Shown in pieces: positions 1 to 7,478 of a stretch of DNA of 31,600 nt (position 1 is its first letter; the number at the start of each line of letters is the position of its first letter). Position numbers and translations under genes: made by a program. The DNA lies in assembly GCA_030951095.1 (NCBI GenBank), contig JAUZQI010000173.1:1-31600 (forward strand), written 5' to 3'. The notes beneath the pieces were generated by a model that worked only from the letters and a program-made list of their open reading frames with translations, did not search any database and was not told where the DNA came from. This stretch comes from Mariprofundus sp. GTDB taxonomy: Bacteria; Pseudomonadota; Zetaproteobacteria; Mariprofundales; Mariprofundaceae.

Positions 1-226
1 GCTTATCCACGGCACGAATCTCTTCCTTTAGCTCTTCGTGTGATCCTTTAAGCAAGGAGATGAACAGTTTTTGTTGTTCTTTGATGTCATCCAACTGCCC
101 ATTAAATTCTTTGCGAATGGCATCATGTCCTTCCAAAATCATGCTAAATTTCCCATTCATATCTTCCAATAACACTTCTAAATAGCGTTTCTCACTGCCA
201 GTATAGATTGAAGCAATGGCGCGCAT
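1..226 (-). pseudogene. 5'-truncated coiled-coil hypothetical protein (runs off window)
   Basis: The minus strand is open from about 226 (or an in-frame ATG at 250) to the window edge. From about position 191 downward it encodes a charged, helical segment beginning KRYLEVLLEDMNGKFSMI and continuing with heptad-like Leu/Ile and Lys/Glu to EELKEEIRAVDK at the edge. It resembles small coiled-coil hypothetical proteins seen in many proteobacteria; I assign no function. The in-frame ATGs (226, 250) lie inside the antisense of the transposase gene, and there is no good start just before KRYLEV. The native 5' end therefore appears to have been replaced when the transposase element arrived, with a breakpoint around 190-215. 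Alternatively the gene may use an unrecognised start. The 3' end is not visible. Confidence 0.45.
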
Positions 227-878
227 GGCAAGAACAGTGATCCCGGGCATTCCTCACCACGTAATCCAACGCGGAGTGCGTCGTCTTGAGGTATTTCAAT
301 GCGATGATGATTACAACACCTATCTTGATCTGATATCCAAGTCCTGCAAAAAGGCGGGGACTGAGGTGTGGGCATACTGTCTGATGAGCAATCATGTTCA
401 CCTGATTCTTGTGCCTTCTTCAGAAGATGGGTTGCGCGCCTCTCTTGGCGATGCCCACAGGCAGTACACCCGGCGGATAAATTTTAGAGAAAAATGCCGT
501 GGCCATTTGTGGCAGGAACGTTTTCACTCGTCTGCCATGGACGAACATTATTTGCTTGCTGCTGCTCGCTATGTTGAATTGAACCCCGTGCATGCTCATA
601 TGGTGAAATCTGCTGAGGATTATCAGTGGAGCAGCGCCCGAGCGCACCTTGCCGGAGAGGATGACAATCTTGTGACTGTGGCTCCGATGCTGGATCGAGT
701 AAGTGACTGGCGAGGCTATTTGGATAGTGATCTGGCTGAATCAACGAAAGAAGAATTTCGTATGCATGGAAGAACGGGGCGACCACTTGGCGACGGGGCG
801 TTTTTGAAAGATATCGAGAAGCTTTCCGGGCGAGTTTTGCGACCACAAAAACCAGGCCGGAAGAAAAGTATTAAATAG
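216..878 (+). mobile_element. REP-associated tyrosine transposase (RayT / Y1_Tnp, HUH)
   Basis: This is a 220-aa single-strand HUH-type transposase. The N-terminus MARTVIPGIPHHVIQRG, the metal-binding HUH signature in CLMSNHVHLIL (about residues 57-65) and the catalytic-Tyr helix AARYVELNPV (about residue 118) are all present. The C-terminal basic tail ends in PGRKKSIK. The start is either 216 or the ATG at 225; the family usually begins MARxxR, which favours 225. Length and motifs look intact, so it may be functional. Proteins of this family mobilise short REP-like hairpins. A 13-bp tandem repeat follows immediately downstream (886-911), as is common for these genes. It is isolated from the respiratory genes and convergent with them. 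Confidence 0.9.
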
Positions 879-885
879 GTAAACT

Positions 886-911
886 GTCCCCCTAATTGGT
901 CCCCCTAATTG
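886..911 (+). repeat. two tandem 13-bp repeats behind the transposase
   Basis: GTCCCCCTAATTG occurs twice, head to tail and without mismatch (886-898 and 899-911), 8 bp after the transposase stop. Such C-rich tails commonly border Y1 transposase genes and may mark the end of the mobilised unit. I cannot define the left end. Confidence 0.6.
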
Positions 912-927
912 CTCGCGGTAGAATGAA

Positions 928-954
928 GGAGAGGCCGCTTAGCGCGGCCTCTCC
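928..954. terminator. perfect 11-bp GC-rich hairpin between convergent genes
   Basis: GGAGAGGCCGC (928-938) pairs perfectly with GCGGCCTCTCC (944-954) around a 5-nt loop. It lies between the transposase (plus) and the response regulator (minus), which converge here. Neither side has a long T-run, so it may act as a bidirectional weak terminator or 3'-end stabiliser for the long minus-strand operon. Confidence 0.6.
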
Positions 955-982
955 GAAATCCAGCAAAAACCATCGCTTGCCG

Positions 983-1384
983 TCAGGCCATCATATCGGA
1001 ACCGCCGGAGACGTTACGCTGATTGGCAGCTTTCGTTACTACCTCGATCAAAGCTTCTTTTTCCACCGGCTTGACCAGGTAATCAAATGCGCCCTGCTTC
1101 ATAAATTCTGTAGCCAGCTTCGCATCCGGAAATCCGGTTAACACAATCACTGGAATGGCCGGATATTCGCGGCGGAAGTAGGCAACGGCTTCAACGCCAT
1201 TGATTTTGGGCATTCGCACGTCGCAGATGATGACATTCACATCCAGCGCATTTTCGGAATCCAGTTGTTCGATGCCCTGCTCACCATCTTCCGCCTCAAT
1301 CACTTCCATGCCGGTACCCTTGAGCTGAAGCCGGATGGCTTTACGAACAGGCGCTTCATCATCCACGATTAAAATCTTAGCCAT
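983..1384 (-). CDS. single-domain response regulator (CheY-like receiver)
   Basis: This 133-aa protein is a receiver domain with no output domain. It begins MAKILIVDDEAPVRKAI, giving the acidic pair at about residues 8-9. The phospho-acceptor Asp lies in VIICDVRMP (about 55), the switch Thr in VIVLTGFPD (about 83) and the conserved Lys in DYLVKPVEK (about 105). The short tail carries no DNA-binding segment. It is the last gene of the CydA-like cytochrome operon, and its start overlaps the preceding small membrane gene by 8 nt, so translation is probably coupled. No histidine kinase is encoded nearby, so the partner is unknown. A phosphorelay or sensory role linked to the respiratory module is inferred from position only. 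Confidence 0.9.
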   Translation of the reverse strand: MAKILIVDDEAPVRKAIRLQLKGTGMEVIEAEDGEQGIEQLDSENALDVNVIICDVRMPKINGVEAVAYFRREYPAIPVIVLTGFPDAKLATEFMKQGAFDYLVKPVEKEALIEVVTKAANQRNVSGGSDMMA

Positions 1385-1622
1385 TTTTCATCCTCCTCAG
1401 ACTGTCCCGCCTGCTGCGTACCGAGCCAATGGCAAACAAAGCAAAACCAATCGCAATGACAATCAAATACTGTTCGGCGGGAAATCCGCCACGCAAGGTC
1501 AATAAACTATCCAGCACGCCCAGCGCAATAAACGCCACGCCAATCAAACGGGTTTTCACACCGCGACCGCAGAATGGCGACGTCACGGTGTCCGGCATGG
1601 CTTCAAGACTGTGGCTATGCAT
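1377..1622 (-). CDS. small membrane protein (81 aa, two helices)
   Basis: I do not recognise a family. After a polar N-terminus (MHSHSLEAMPDTVTSPF) there are two hydrophobic helices, about residues 25-43 (RLIGVAFIALGVLDSLLTL) and 50-67 (YLIVIAIGFALFAIGSV), then a basic tail. It overlaps the upstream dihaem/EB_dh gene by 8 nt and the downstream response regulator by 8 nt, which is strong evidence that it is really translated as part of this operon. No cysteines or haem motifs suggest a catalytic role. It may be an accessory or assembly subunit of the membrane complex. Confidence 0.75.
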   Translation of the reverse strand: MHSHSLEAMPDTVTSPFCGRGVKTRLIGVAFIALGVLDSLLTLRGGFPAEQYLIVIAIGFALFAIGSVRSRRDSLRRMKNG

Positions 1623-3162
1623 TTTCCGTATCCTTTGCAGCAGCGCTGCGCGCCCACCACATCAAACCGCCCAGCAGCAATCCCATAACTAGCACGGCGA
1701 TAGCCAGCGGCATGGAACTCGGTGCCGGTTTTAACAGCATCCAGTACCAGGTTGTCATGGTGTGTTTCGAGCCCGATTCGCTGTTGCTGCCATCCCATGC
1801 CGCAAATGCGACGGGGATAAACCGGCCTTCGGCAAATTGTAAATCCTTTTCAGCATCATCCGTGCTGAGCGGTCGCGTGAACAACACGCGCCATGTGCCA
1901 TTATCATACGATGATTTGATTTGGAGGCCAGATGCCGCCGCATCGCGCTTCTCGATAGTTGCGAATCCCATGGCATTGGACAGAGCAATGGTTTCCGGCG
2001 CTTTGGTCGTGCCGCTCTTCCACTGCCAGATATTCACCGGATGTGTTGCATCGCCCATGCCCCAGTAGGGTTTCTCCATTTCCGTCGGAATGACGACGGG
2101 CAACTGAACCGCAACACCGTCTTCTGATATTGGAGAATCACCGATCTTTTCCGCCAGTTCATCGCCGGGGATGCTCTTGCTGCGGTCATCCCACTCCAGC
2201 AACAAAGCCACAGCCTTGTCATTATACATCGCCCGTACCGTAATCGTATCGTTGGACGGCTTGAAAAAACGCGGCTTGCCTATGATTTGGGGTACCAGCA
2301 AAAACGTGCTTGGTACAGCCTGATCCCAGCGTTCATCATCCGTAGTGGCGGGCAAATCGCCCTCTGCGACTTCCGCCTTGATGACGGTGTTTTCCGCATC
2401 AACCACTTCCTTCGTTTTGGCCAAGCTCACCACATAGTTGGCCACATTCCAGCGTTCTTCAATACTCAGCTTTTTCTTGCTCTTGGGGTCGGCAAATGAA
2501 GGCATCTGCGTACCGGGGATGCCGGTCGAAATACGACTGAAAATATCTTTTGGATCGTTGCTGGCCCGGAAAGTCCATGGCTTGGTCAAATTACGTGGCC
2601 AGGTGCGCTCCTTGTAGTCGCCCTTCAGCGATTTGGTGGCGCTGCCCTTGCCTGCCTTGCCATGGCATTCCACGCAACGATCCCCGTCTTCAAACAGCTT
2701 CTTACCCGCTGCTATGCTCTCGGGCGAAGTTGGTATCTGCGTACCGTAATCAATCTGGGTTTCAGGCTTTTCTTCTTCATAGCCGGCGAATGTCTTGACG
2801 TATTGCACCACATCCCACATTTCCTGCTCGCTCAGTAACGCCTTCCAGCCTGGCATGGCCGTTCCCGGCATGCCATCGCGCACCATGCGGAAATTATCCT
2901 CGTCATTGGGCACCATATCATCGAAGCCGGTGGTCTTGAATTTGTATTGACCGTCTTCAAAGTTGCGCGGCGGCGGATTAAGAAACTTTTCCGCCGCTCC
3001 AGAGCCATCACCGTCACCGCCATGACACCATATGCAACGCTTTTCGTAGATAATTTTACCATTCTCGGCATCGCCAGATGCTGCAATCGCCGGGGCGACC
3101 GTGAACAGCATCGCCAGCATTGCTCCAAGCAGTCGTATCATCAGTTGGTTTATTTTCCTCAT
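1615..3162 (-). CDS. dihaem cytochrome c fused to an ethylbenzene-dehydrogenase-type haem b domain
   Basis: This is a 515-aa periplasmic electron-transfer protein. It has a Sec signal peptide (about 1-28, ending APAIAAS) and a first cytochrome c domain with CIWCH (about 43-47). A second cytochrome c domain with CVECH is at about 163-167. From about residue 295 there is a C-terminal domain of the EB_dh type (gamma subunits of DMSO-reductase-family enzymes), including the KPYWGMGD segment where a Met haem ligand would be expected. A C-terminal helix (about 485-505) anchors it. I chose the ATG at 3162 because of the CGGGGA Shine-Dalgarno ahead of it; an upstream in-frame ATG would overlap the previous gene. 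It lies 13 nt after the monohaem membrane cytochrome. No molybdopterin subunit is nearby, so the EB_dh domain probably serves as an electron wire to the bd-like oxidase. Confidence 0.85.
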   Translation of the reverse strand: MRKINQLMIRLLGAMLAMLFTVAPAIAASGDAENGKIIYEKRCIWCHGGDGDGSGAAEKFLNPPPRNFEDGQYKFKTTGFDDMVPNDEDNFRMVRDGMPGTAMPGWKALLSEQEMWDVVQYVKTFAGYEEEKPETQIDYGTQIPTSPESIAAGKKLFEDGDRCVECHGKAGKGSATKSLKGDYKERTWPRNLTKPWTFRASNDPKDIFSRISTGIPGTQMPSFADPKSKKKLSIEERWNVANYVVSLAKTKEVVDAENTVIKAEVAEGDLPATTDDERWDQAVPSTFLLVPQIIGKPRFFKPSNDTITVRAMYNDKAVALLLEWDDRSKSIPGDELAEKIGDSPISEDGVAVQLPVVIPTEMEKPYWGMGDATHPVNIWQWKSGTTKAPETIALSNAMGFATIEKRDAAASGLQIKSSYDNGTWRVLFTRPLSTDDAEKDLQFAEGRFIPVAFAAWDGSNSESGSKHTMTTWYWMLLKPAPSSMPLAIAVLVMGLLLGGLMWWARSAAAKDTENA

Positions 3163-3175
3163 GGCATTCCCCGAA

Positions 3176-3961
3176 TTATTCATGTTTCCACGACCTCGGG
3201 CGCATACCTGTATAATCATAGAGATAAAGAATTACTTTCCATATCTCATCCTCGCTCAGAAAATCCTCCCATACAGGCATGGCCGATATCCACGGCGCAG
3301 CCTCCTTGGGTAGGCCCGGCCCGCCTGTGGCGATACGCCAGAAAACGTATGATTCCTGCAATTGTGCAATCGTGCCCACATCCTGAAAATTCAGCGGTGT
3401 TGGATTCAGACCATCTGCGTACGGCCCTTTGCCATCGAGTCTGTCACCATGGCAGTACTGACAGTTCTTGATGTACACTTCGCCACCTTCAAACACCAGT
3501 TTCTTGAATTTTTCAGGATCGGACTTTTCAAGTTTGCGATAGGGGTTTTCCAGTGTCGCCAGGTCAAAACGCTTGCCATACGCCTTGAGCGAGGCTGGCG
3601 GCGCAGGATGAATACTGCGCAACTCCACAGGCGCCTCAAAGCTGAGCTGCAAACTTGTGAAAATATAAGCGCCGGCGAGCAATGGCAATACGGCATACAC
3701 GATATTCCGAACTATTTTTTTGGACGGGTCTTCAACCAGCGCCTTGATCGGATCCACCATCTCCCTGGCGCTCTCCTCAGTGCAGGTAAATACCATGAAC
3801 GTGCCTGCTATGACGAAAAACATGTACATACTAAGCAGGCTCTTGGGAATCAGCGCCCCCAGTATGACATCGAACAACAGGACAAAGCCGAAATAGACAC
3901 CGGCAATGACCAGCGCAAACTGTAATAAACGGGGTATGAGTCTTTTCTTGGTCATGCTCAT
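3176..3961 (-). CDS. membrane-anchored monohaem cytochrome c
   Basis: The 261-aa protein has two N-terminal hydrophobic helices (about 11-37 and 41-59), a short cytoplasmic stretch rich in charged residues, and a third helix near 82-105 (NIVYAVLPLLAGAYIFTSLQL). A periplasmic cytochrome c domain follows with CQYCH at about 170-174 and a distal Met candidate in WISAMPVWEDFLS. Its start overlaps the stop of the upstream dihaem cytochrome by 4 nt (ATGA), so the two are translationally coupled. With its neighbours it would provide a chain of c-haems attached to the CydA-like subunit. The hydrophobic N-terminus with a cytosolic loop is unlike a simple tethered cytochrome and may dock on the oxidase. 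Confidence 0.85.
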   Translation of the reverse strand: MSMTKKRLIPRLLQFALVIAGVYFGFVLLFDVILGALIPKSLLSMYMFFVIAGTFMVFTCTEESAREMVDPIKALVEDPSKKIVRNIVYAVLPLLAGAYIFTSLQLSFEAPVELRSIHPAPPASLKAYGKRFDLATLENPYRKLEKSDPEKFKKLVFEGGEVYIKNCQYCHGDRLDGKGPYADGLNPTPLNFQDVGTIAQLQESYVFWRIATGGPGLPKEAAPWISAMPVWEDFLSEDEIWKVILYLYDYTGMRPRSWKHE

Positions 3962-4776
3962 TTCAACCCAGCCAGATAGTCTACCAGCATTTCCATCTCC
4001 TTCGCGCTCAGGTCATCGCCCAGCGTATCGGGCATCATATCTGCATCGAAGCCCTCAGCTATCTCTGCATTGGGATCGATGATAGCCCGCCGTAAATAAT
4101 CTTTATCCCGCAATGCACCGATTGTTCTGAGGTCGGGGCCCATTTCACCTTCCTCTTCTCCAATCATATGACACATGCCGCAAGTCAGTTCCTCAATAAT
4201 AGCCTCGGCGGATTCATACGGTGCCCGCGCTTCGCCATCGCCCTCTTCGTCATCGCTCGATTCTTCCGGTACATCAGTCGGGATTTCGACCGTAACTTCA
4301 ACACCGCCCAAATCTTGCAAATAGGCGATCACAGCCAGAACCTCGGCCTCGGACATGCCAATACCGCCGCCGGACACATCGGGCATCGGGCTTTCGCTAT
4401 CATTGCTGCCTGCCTTGCCGAAACCGGCCACGACAAAAGCCGAAGGTTTAACCATGGATTCCCGAATATATTCCACTATGGATGTAGCCTCACCCTTATA
4501 GCGTGCATCTTTCATCCGACTATCTGAAATAGAGACCACTTTATCCAGCATAGGGGCTCGGCCCATAGAATTATGACACAGCGTGCAGGTTCCCTTGCCG
4601 TTGAATACCTTCTCTCCCACTGCGATAAACTGATCCATAGTCATAGCGCCAAGATCCAGCTTTTCCTCCACAGGCGGCGGGGCCGGCTTGATACGTGGAA
4701 TACCAAAACTAGCATACGCCGCAAAGGATGCGATCACAAGCAGACTGAAAGTGACAACCTGAAGAAAGTTTTTCAT
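3958..4776 (-). CDS. dihaem cytochrome c, N-terminally anchored
   Basis: The 272-aa protein starts MKNFLQVVTFSLLVIASFAAYASF, an uncleaved anchor or signal peptide, followed by a Pro-rich linker. It has two cytochrome c domains, CTLCH (about residues 64-68) and CGMCH (about 199-203). They are separated by a strongly acidic hinge (EESSDDEEGDGEAR, about 172-185). Met candidates for distal ligation are in the SPMPDVSG and DMMPDTLGD segments. It overlaps the CydA-like gene by 4 nt at its start and the next cytochrome by 4 nt at its end, so it is tightly coupled to both. The acidic hinge suggests electrostatic docking of a basic partner, but that is inference. Confidence 0.88.
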   Translation of the reverse strand: MKNFLQVVTFSLLVIASFAAYASFGIPRIKPAPPPVEEKLDLGAMTMDQFIAVGEKVFNGKGTCTLCHNSMGRAPMLDKVVSISDSRMKDARYKGEATSIVEYIRESMVKPSAFVVAGFGKAGSNDSESPMPDVSGGGIGMSEAEVLAVIAYLQDLGGVEVTVEIPTDVPEESSDDEEGDGEARAPYESAEAIIEELTCGMCHMIGEEEGEMGPDLRTIGALRDKDYLRRAIIDPNAEIAEGFDADMMPDTLGDDLSAKEMEMLVDYLAGLK

Positions 4777-6665
4777 GACTTCTGCCCCATCCAGTATTTC
4801 GAAGCATCCGTCTTGCGTGTACTGAGCGCCGCCAGCCAGAAAACAAAGATGACCATGGCCATAAATAGAATGGTCGCAACCGACACCGTGTTGGCGGCAA
4901 AACTGAGATCTGGCGTATAGGCATCCACCGATGCATCGCGAAAGATGCCGCTTACATGCCAGTGCTGACGAATACCGGAACGAATATAGCCCATCAACCC
5001 CATCAGCCAGGTGAAGGCCACGGCCAACAGAAACAGAGCGTACTGGGAACGATTGGATACCCGGCCCCAGTGCAGTGGCGCTACCTCCTTCGCACCCTTA
5101 TACATAAACGAATCCAGTGTCAGGGCAGTGACGATAATCACCAACGTCGTCAACACCTGCGGAATGGAAGCGGCTACCTTGTACACCGTATTGGTGAAAT
5201 AACCGTAATAGACACCCAAAATCAGAATATTGATAATGCCTGCGACAAACAGCGCAACCACCGCAGCATTGCCCGCAGGTGCCCATGATACCGTGGAAAT
5301 CTTGTTACAGCGTCGATAAAACACGAAGCTCAGGGCTGTAAACAAAATCATGATATTCACGGCGGTATTCTTCGCCGGCATAATGCCGAATTTGCCCAAG
5401 TATTCATGGTATGGGCCGCCGAGGCTCTTCAGTTCTCCGTTGGTCAACACCAGCGTATGCGGCGTAAACCAGACCAGAAATGCACCCACGATGACGATGG
5501 CCAGATATTTGAGATAAGGATAATAACGATTGGCCCCGTCACTGCGGCCCATGCCGCACCAGAGATAATAATTGGCTGACAAAAACAGCGTGCCTATCAA
5601 CACAGCCTGAATAATGAACAGCCATGCGAATACGCCGCCCATCAGCGTGATGCCCATCTGCTGGCTGTAAGCGTAAATCTCGGCAGTCAGGTAGTAGCCG
5701 GCAAAGGGCAGCGGCAGCAGCGCGCAGATGGCGATGAAGTTGGCGTTATAACCCACCCAGTCGTAATGCGCGCGCGCCTCCTTGTTCGGCGCACTGAGGA
5801 ATTTAAAGGCGGCATAAGCACCTACCACCGAACCGCCGTAGGCCACATTGGCGACCACGCGATGAATGTTAATCGGATTCCACAGGAAATTATGAATGGC
5901 GGCCCAGACATCGCCGTTGAACACGCCAGCCGCGTCCACAGCCGCCGGGCTCATGGTGAAAGTCACCCATGCATTGGCCTGGAACATCAGCATGGTTCCG
6001 ACTGCATTGAGCAGCAGTCCCAGCGTCAGATGCACCCATTTTTTATTACCGCCCTGAAGCCAGTCCCAACCATAATAATAGATATACAGTACCGCGCTCT
6101 CTGCAAAGAACAGCAGCGCGTAAGCAAACATGCTCTCCTTGAAAATGGTGGACATATATCGGAATACATCAGGGTAAAAGAGCACCAGACTAAAGACCAG
6201 CAGACCGCCAAGGATTGCGGTCAGCGAATACGCAGTAATACTGACCTTGATGAATTCATGGGCCATATTATCATAACGCTGATCGCGTGTTTTCATGCCA
6301 ATGCATTCGATAATAAATACGAAGATAGGCACGGCCAGCACAAAGGCGGCAAACCACAGATGAAGCTGGGCGACAATCCAGACCACAATACGGCTGTTGA
6401 TGCCCTTGATGGTGGGATAATCGGCTGCGGTTAATTTCGGCGCAGGCGGATAAGCCGGCGCTACCGTTGCATCCGTCGCAATTGCATCTGCCACCGTTGC
6501 ATCTGCCGCTATATCGGCCACTTGCACTTCATCAGCGGCCATGGCGAAGCCGGCGTCTGTTCCGGGTACGATGCCGGGCGTCAGTATCAGGGCGAACAGC
6601 GCCAGCAACAGCGCCCCGTATATGATTCTCTTATAACATATATTCAAAGCTCGACTCCCTCGCAT
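4773..6665 (-). CDS. CydA-like (cytochrome bd-like) oxidase large subunit
   Basis: This 630-aa integral membrane protein has about 13 helices after an N-terminal hydrophobic segment and an Ala/Asp/Thr/Val-rich linker (about 43-75). The first helices match CydA by eye. H102 in AQLHLWF fits E. coli H19, the E189-S pair in LLFFAES fits E107, GWDWL follows as in CydA, and H268 in NPINIHRVV fits the haem b558 ligand H186. The position of E99 is Ala, but a Glu (E177) sits one turn further away. The Q-loop of classical CydA is not evident and no CydB gene is nearby. A GYIRSGIRQHWH segment lies near the C-terminus. It resembles the bd-like oxidases described in Nitrospira. An alternative start is TTG at 6647 with a GGGAG ribosome site. 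O2 (or NO) reduction fed by cytochrome c rather than quinol is inferred from the neighbours. Confidence 0.8.
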   Translation of the reverse strand: MRGSRALNICYKRIIYGALLLALFALILTPGIVPGTDAGFAMAADEVQVADIAADATVADAIATDATVAPAYPPAPKLTAADYPTIKGINSRIVVWIVAQLHLWFAAFVLAVPIFVFIIECIGMKTRDQRYDNMAHEFIKVSITAYSLTAILGGLLVFSLVLFYPDVFRYMSTIFKESMFAYALLFFAESAVLYIYYYGWDWLQGGNKKWVHLTLGLLLNAVGTMLMFQANAWVTFTMSPAAVDAAGVFNGDVWAAIHNFLWNPINIHRVVANVAYGGSVVGAYAAFKFLSAPNKEARAHYDWVGYNANFIAICALLPLPFAGYYLTAEIYAYSQQMGITLMGGVFAWLFIIQAVLIGTLFLSANYYLWCGMGRSDGANRYYPYLKYLAIVIVGAFLVWFTPHTLVLTNGELKSLGGPYHEYLGKFGIMPAKNTAVNIMILFTALSFVFYRRCNKISTVSWAPAGNAAVVALFVAGIINILILGVYYGYFTNTVYKVAASIPQVLTTLVIIVTALTLDSFMYKGAKEVAPLHWGRVSNRSQYALFLLAVAFTWLMGLMGYIRSGIRQHWHVSGIFRDASVDAYTPDLSFAANTVSVATILFMAMVIFVFWLAALSTRKTDASKYWMGQKS

Positions 6666-6706
6666 ATTTATAGCCTGTAGCCCCTACAACATGGGTGACT
6701 GATGCA

Positions 6707-6820
6707 TTACTGTTGAAAAATAAGGCTTAATCCCTGCATTTTCATAATGACAAAATCCAGACTCAGAAAGACAATGGCAAAGACAATGAATGAGCCGCTA
6801 AACGGTATTAGAAATTTCAT
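6707..6820 (-). CDS. 37-aa single-helix peptide (possible small oxidase subunit)
   Basis: The reading frame is ATG at 6820 to TAA at 6707. It encodes MKFLIPFSGSFIVFAIVFLS and then a short tail with DFVIMKMQG. One hydrophobic helix spans about residues 9-26. It starts 4 nt after the stop of the preceding 32-aa peptide and ends 41 nt before the CydA-like gene. The spacing and the membrane composition argue for a real gene. Its size matches CydX of bd oxidases (about 37 aa) and CcoQ-like subunits, but the sequence is not similar enough for me to name it. Confidence 0.6.
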   Translation of the reverse strand: MKFLIPFSGSFIVFAIVFLSLDFVIMKMQGLSLIFQQ

Positions 6821-6824
6821 ATAA

Positions 6825-6923
6825 TCATGCCCCCAGGAACCATTTAAATATGACAGCCACTGCGATCAGCACCGTCACAAACAAGGCAGGCCCCCATGTA
6901 GCTTTTTGCTCTTCAGTGCTCAT
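6825..6923 (-). CDS. 32-aa single-helix peptide (possible small oxidase subunit)
   Basis: ATG at 6923 to TGA at 6825, with a GAGGGG ribosome site just upstream. It encodes MSTEEQKATWGPALFVTVLI followed by AVAVIFKWFLGA. The N-terminus is polar, then one helix covers about residues 11-30, with aromatic/Lys residues at the end as in a tail-anchored subunit. It is the middle of three consecutive tiny membrane genes directly ahead of the CydA-like gene. Confidence 0.65.
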   Translation of the reverse strand: MSTEEQKATWGPALFVTVLIAVAVIFKWFLGA

Positions 6924-6973
6924 TGCGCCCCCTCTTCAATAGCATAGCCTTCACAGTTCTACCTTCCGCTGCT

Positions 6974-7078
6974 TCAAACCACATATAGGTAAAGAATCAG
7001 AACTACAAATATAGCATTGACCAGCATGCCGGAAAAAATAACGCCATCGCAGAGATATTCTTTGATGAATGCTTTCAT
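6974..7078 (-). CDS. 34-aa single-helix peptide (possible small oxidase subunit)
   Basis: ATG at 7078 to TGA at 6974, preceded by a strong GGAAGGAG ribosome site. It encodes MKAFIKEYLCDGVIFSGMLV followed by NAIFVVLILYLYVV. The helix covers about residues 13-33. It starts 23 nt after the stop of the monohaem cytochrome gene. The Shine-Dalgarno is among the best in the window, which makes translation likely despite the short length. Confidence 0.68.
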   Translation of the reverse strand: MKAFIKEYLCDGVIFSGMLVNAIFVVLILYLYVV

Positions 7079-7101
7079 AACATCACTCCTTCCTTTCGCA
7101 C

Positions 7102-7452
7102 CTATTTGGCGAATGCCCGGATATACGTCACCAGCAGTTCGACATCCGCATCCGAAATGGTTTTACCCCAGGGCGGCATCAATGCCGATTTGCTGATAGA
7201 CGGCCCTCCTCCCTTGATAACGGTTCTGATATCGTCATCAGTACGCTTCGCCATATCGACCTTGTTGGTAAAGTCACGCGGCGTGGTGGCAATATCCTTC
7301 GTCACGTTGACGCCACCGCCTTTACCATCAGTTCCATGACACTGGGCGCAGTAAAAATCAAATACCTGCTTCACCTCTGTCGCTTGAGCAGCAGCCCCTG
7401 CAAACATATTCAAGCCGAATAATGCGGCGGCCATCAATGATATTCTTAACAT
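7102..7452 (-). CDS. periplasmic monohaem cytochrome c
   Basis: This is a 116-aa small class I-type cytochrome. A Sec signal peptide (MLRISLMAAALFGLNMFAGA, cleavage about residue 25) precedes the mature domain with CAQCHGT (about 35-39). The typical GKGGGVNVT and a distal Met in SALMPPWGKTIS (about 91) follow, then a C-terminal helix VELLVTYIRAF. I chose the ATG at 7452 over one at 7482 because GGAGGGA stands 7 nt before it and a clean signal peptide results. It lies 26 nt after the dihaem cytochrome stop and ahead of the three small peptides. It is probably a soluble electron shuttle to the bd-like oxidase complex. Confidence 0.88.
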   Translation of the reverse strand: MLRISLMAAALFGLNMFAGAAAQATEVKQVFDFYCAQCHGTDGKGGGVNVTKDIATTPRDFTNKVDMAKRTDDDIRTVIKGGGPSISKSALMPPWGKTISDADVELLVTYIRAFAK

Positions 7453-7478
7453 ATGCCTATCCCTCCGTTTATTCGAAT

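Noticed and set aside
1574..2127. Plus-strand open frames of up to 164 aa across the EB_dh-cytochrome gene
   Set aside because: They are antisense shadows of a gene with a clear signal peptide, haem motifs and operon overlaps; their translations lack any recognisable family.
5766..6434. 222-aa plus-strand frame inside the CydA-like gene
   Set aside because: Antisense to a strongly supported membrane protein; composition (His/Gln-rich) is typical of the complement of hydrophobic codons.
6707..7078. Naming the three micro-proteins cydX or ccoQ
   Set aside because: Size and topology fit, but there is no sequence signature I can verify.
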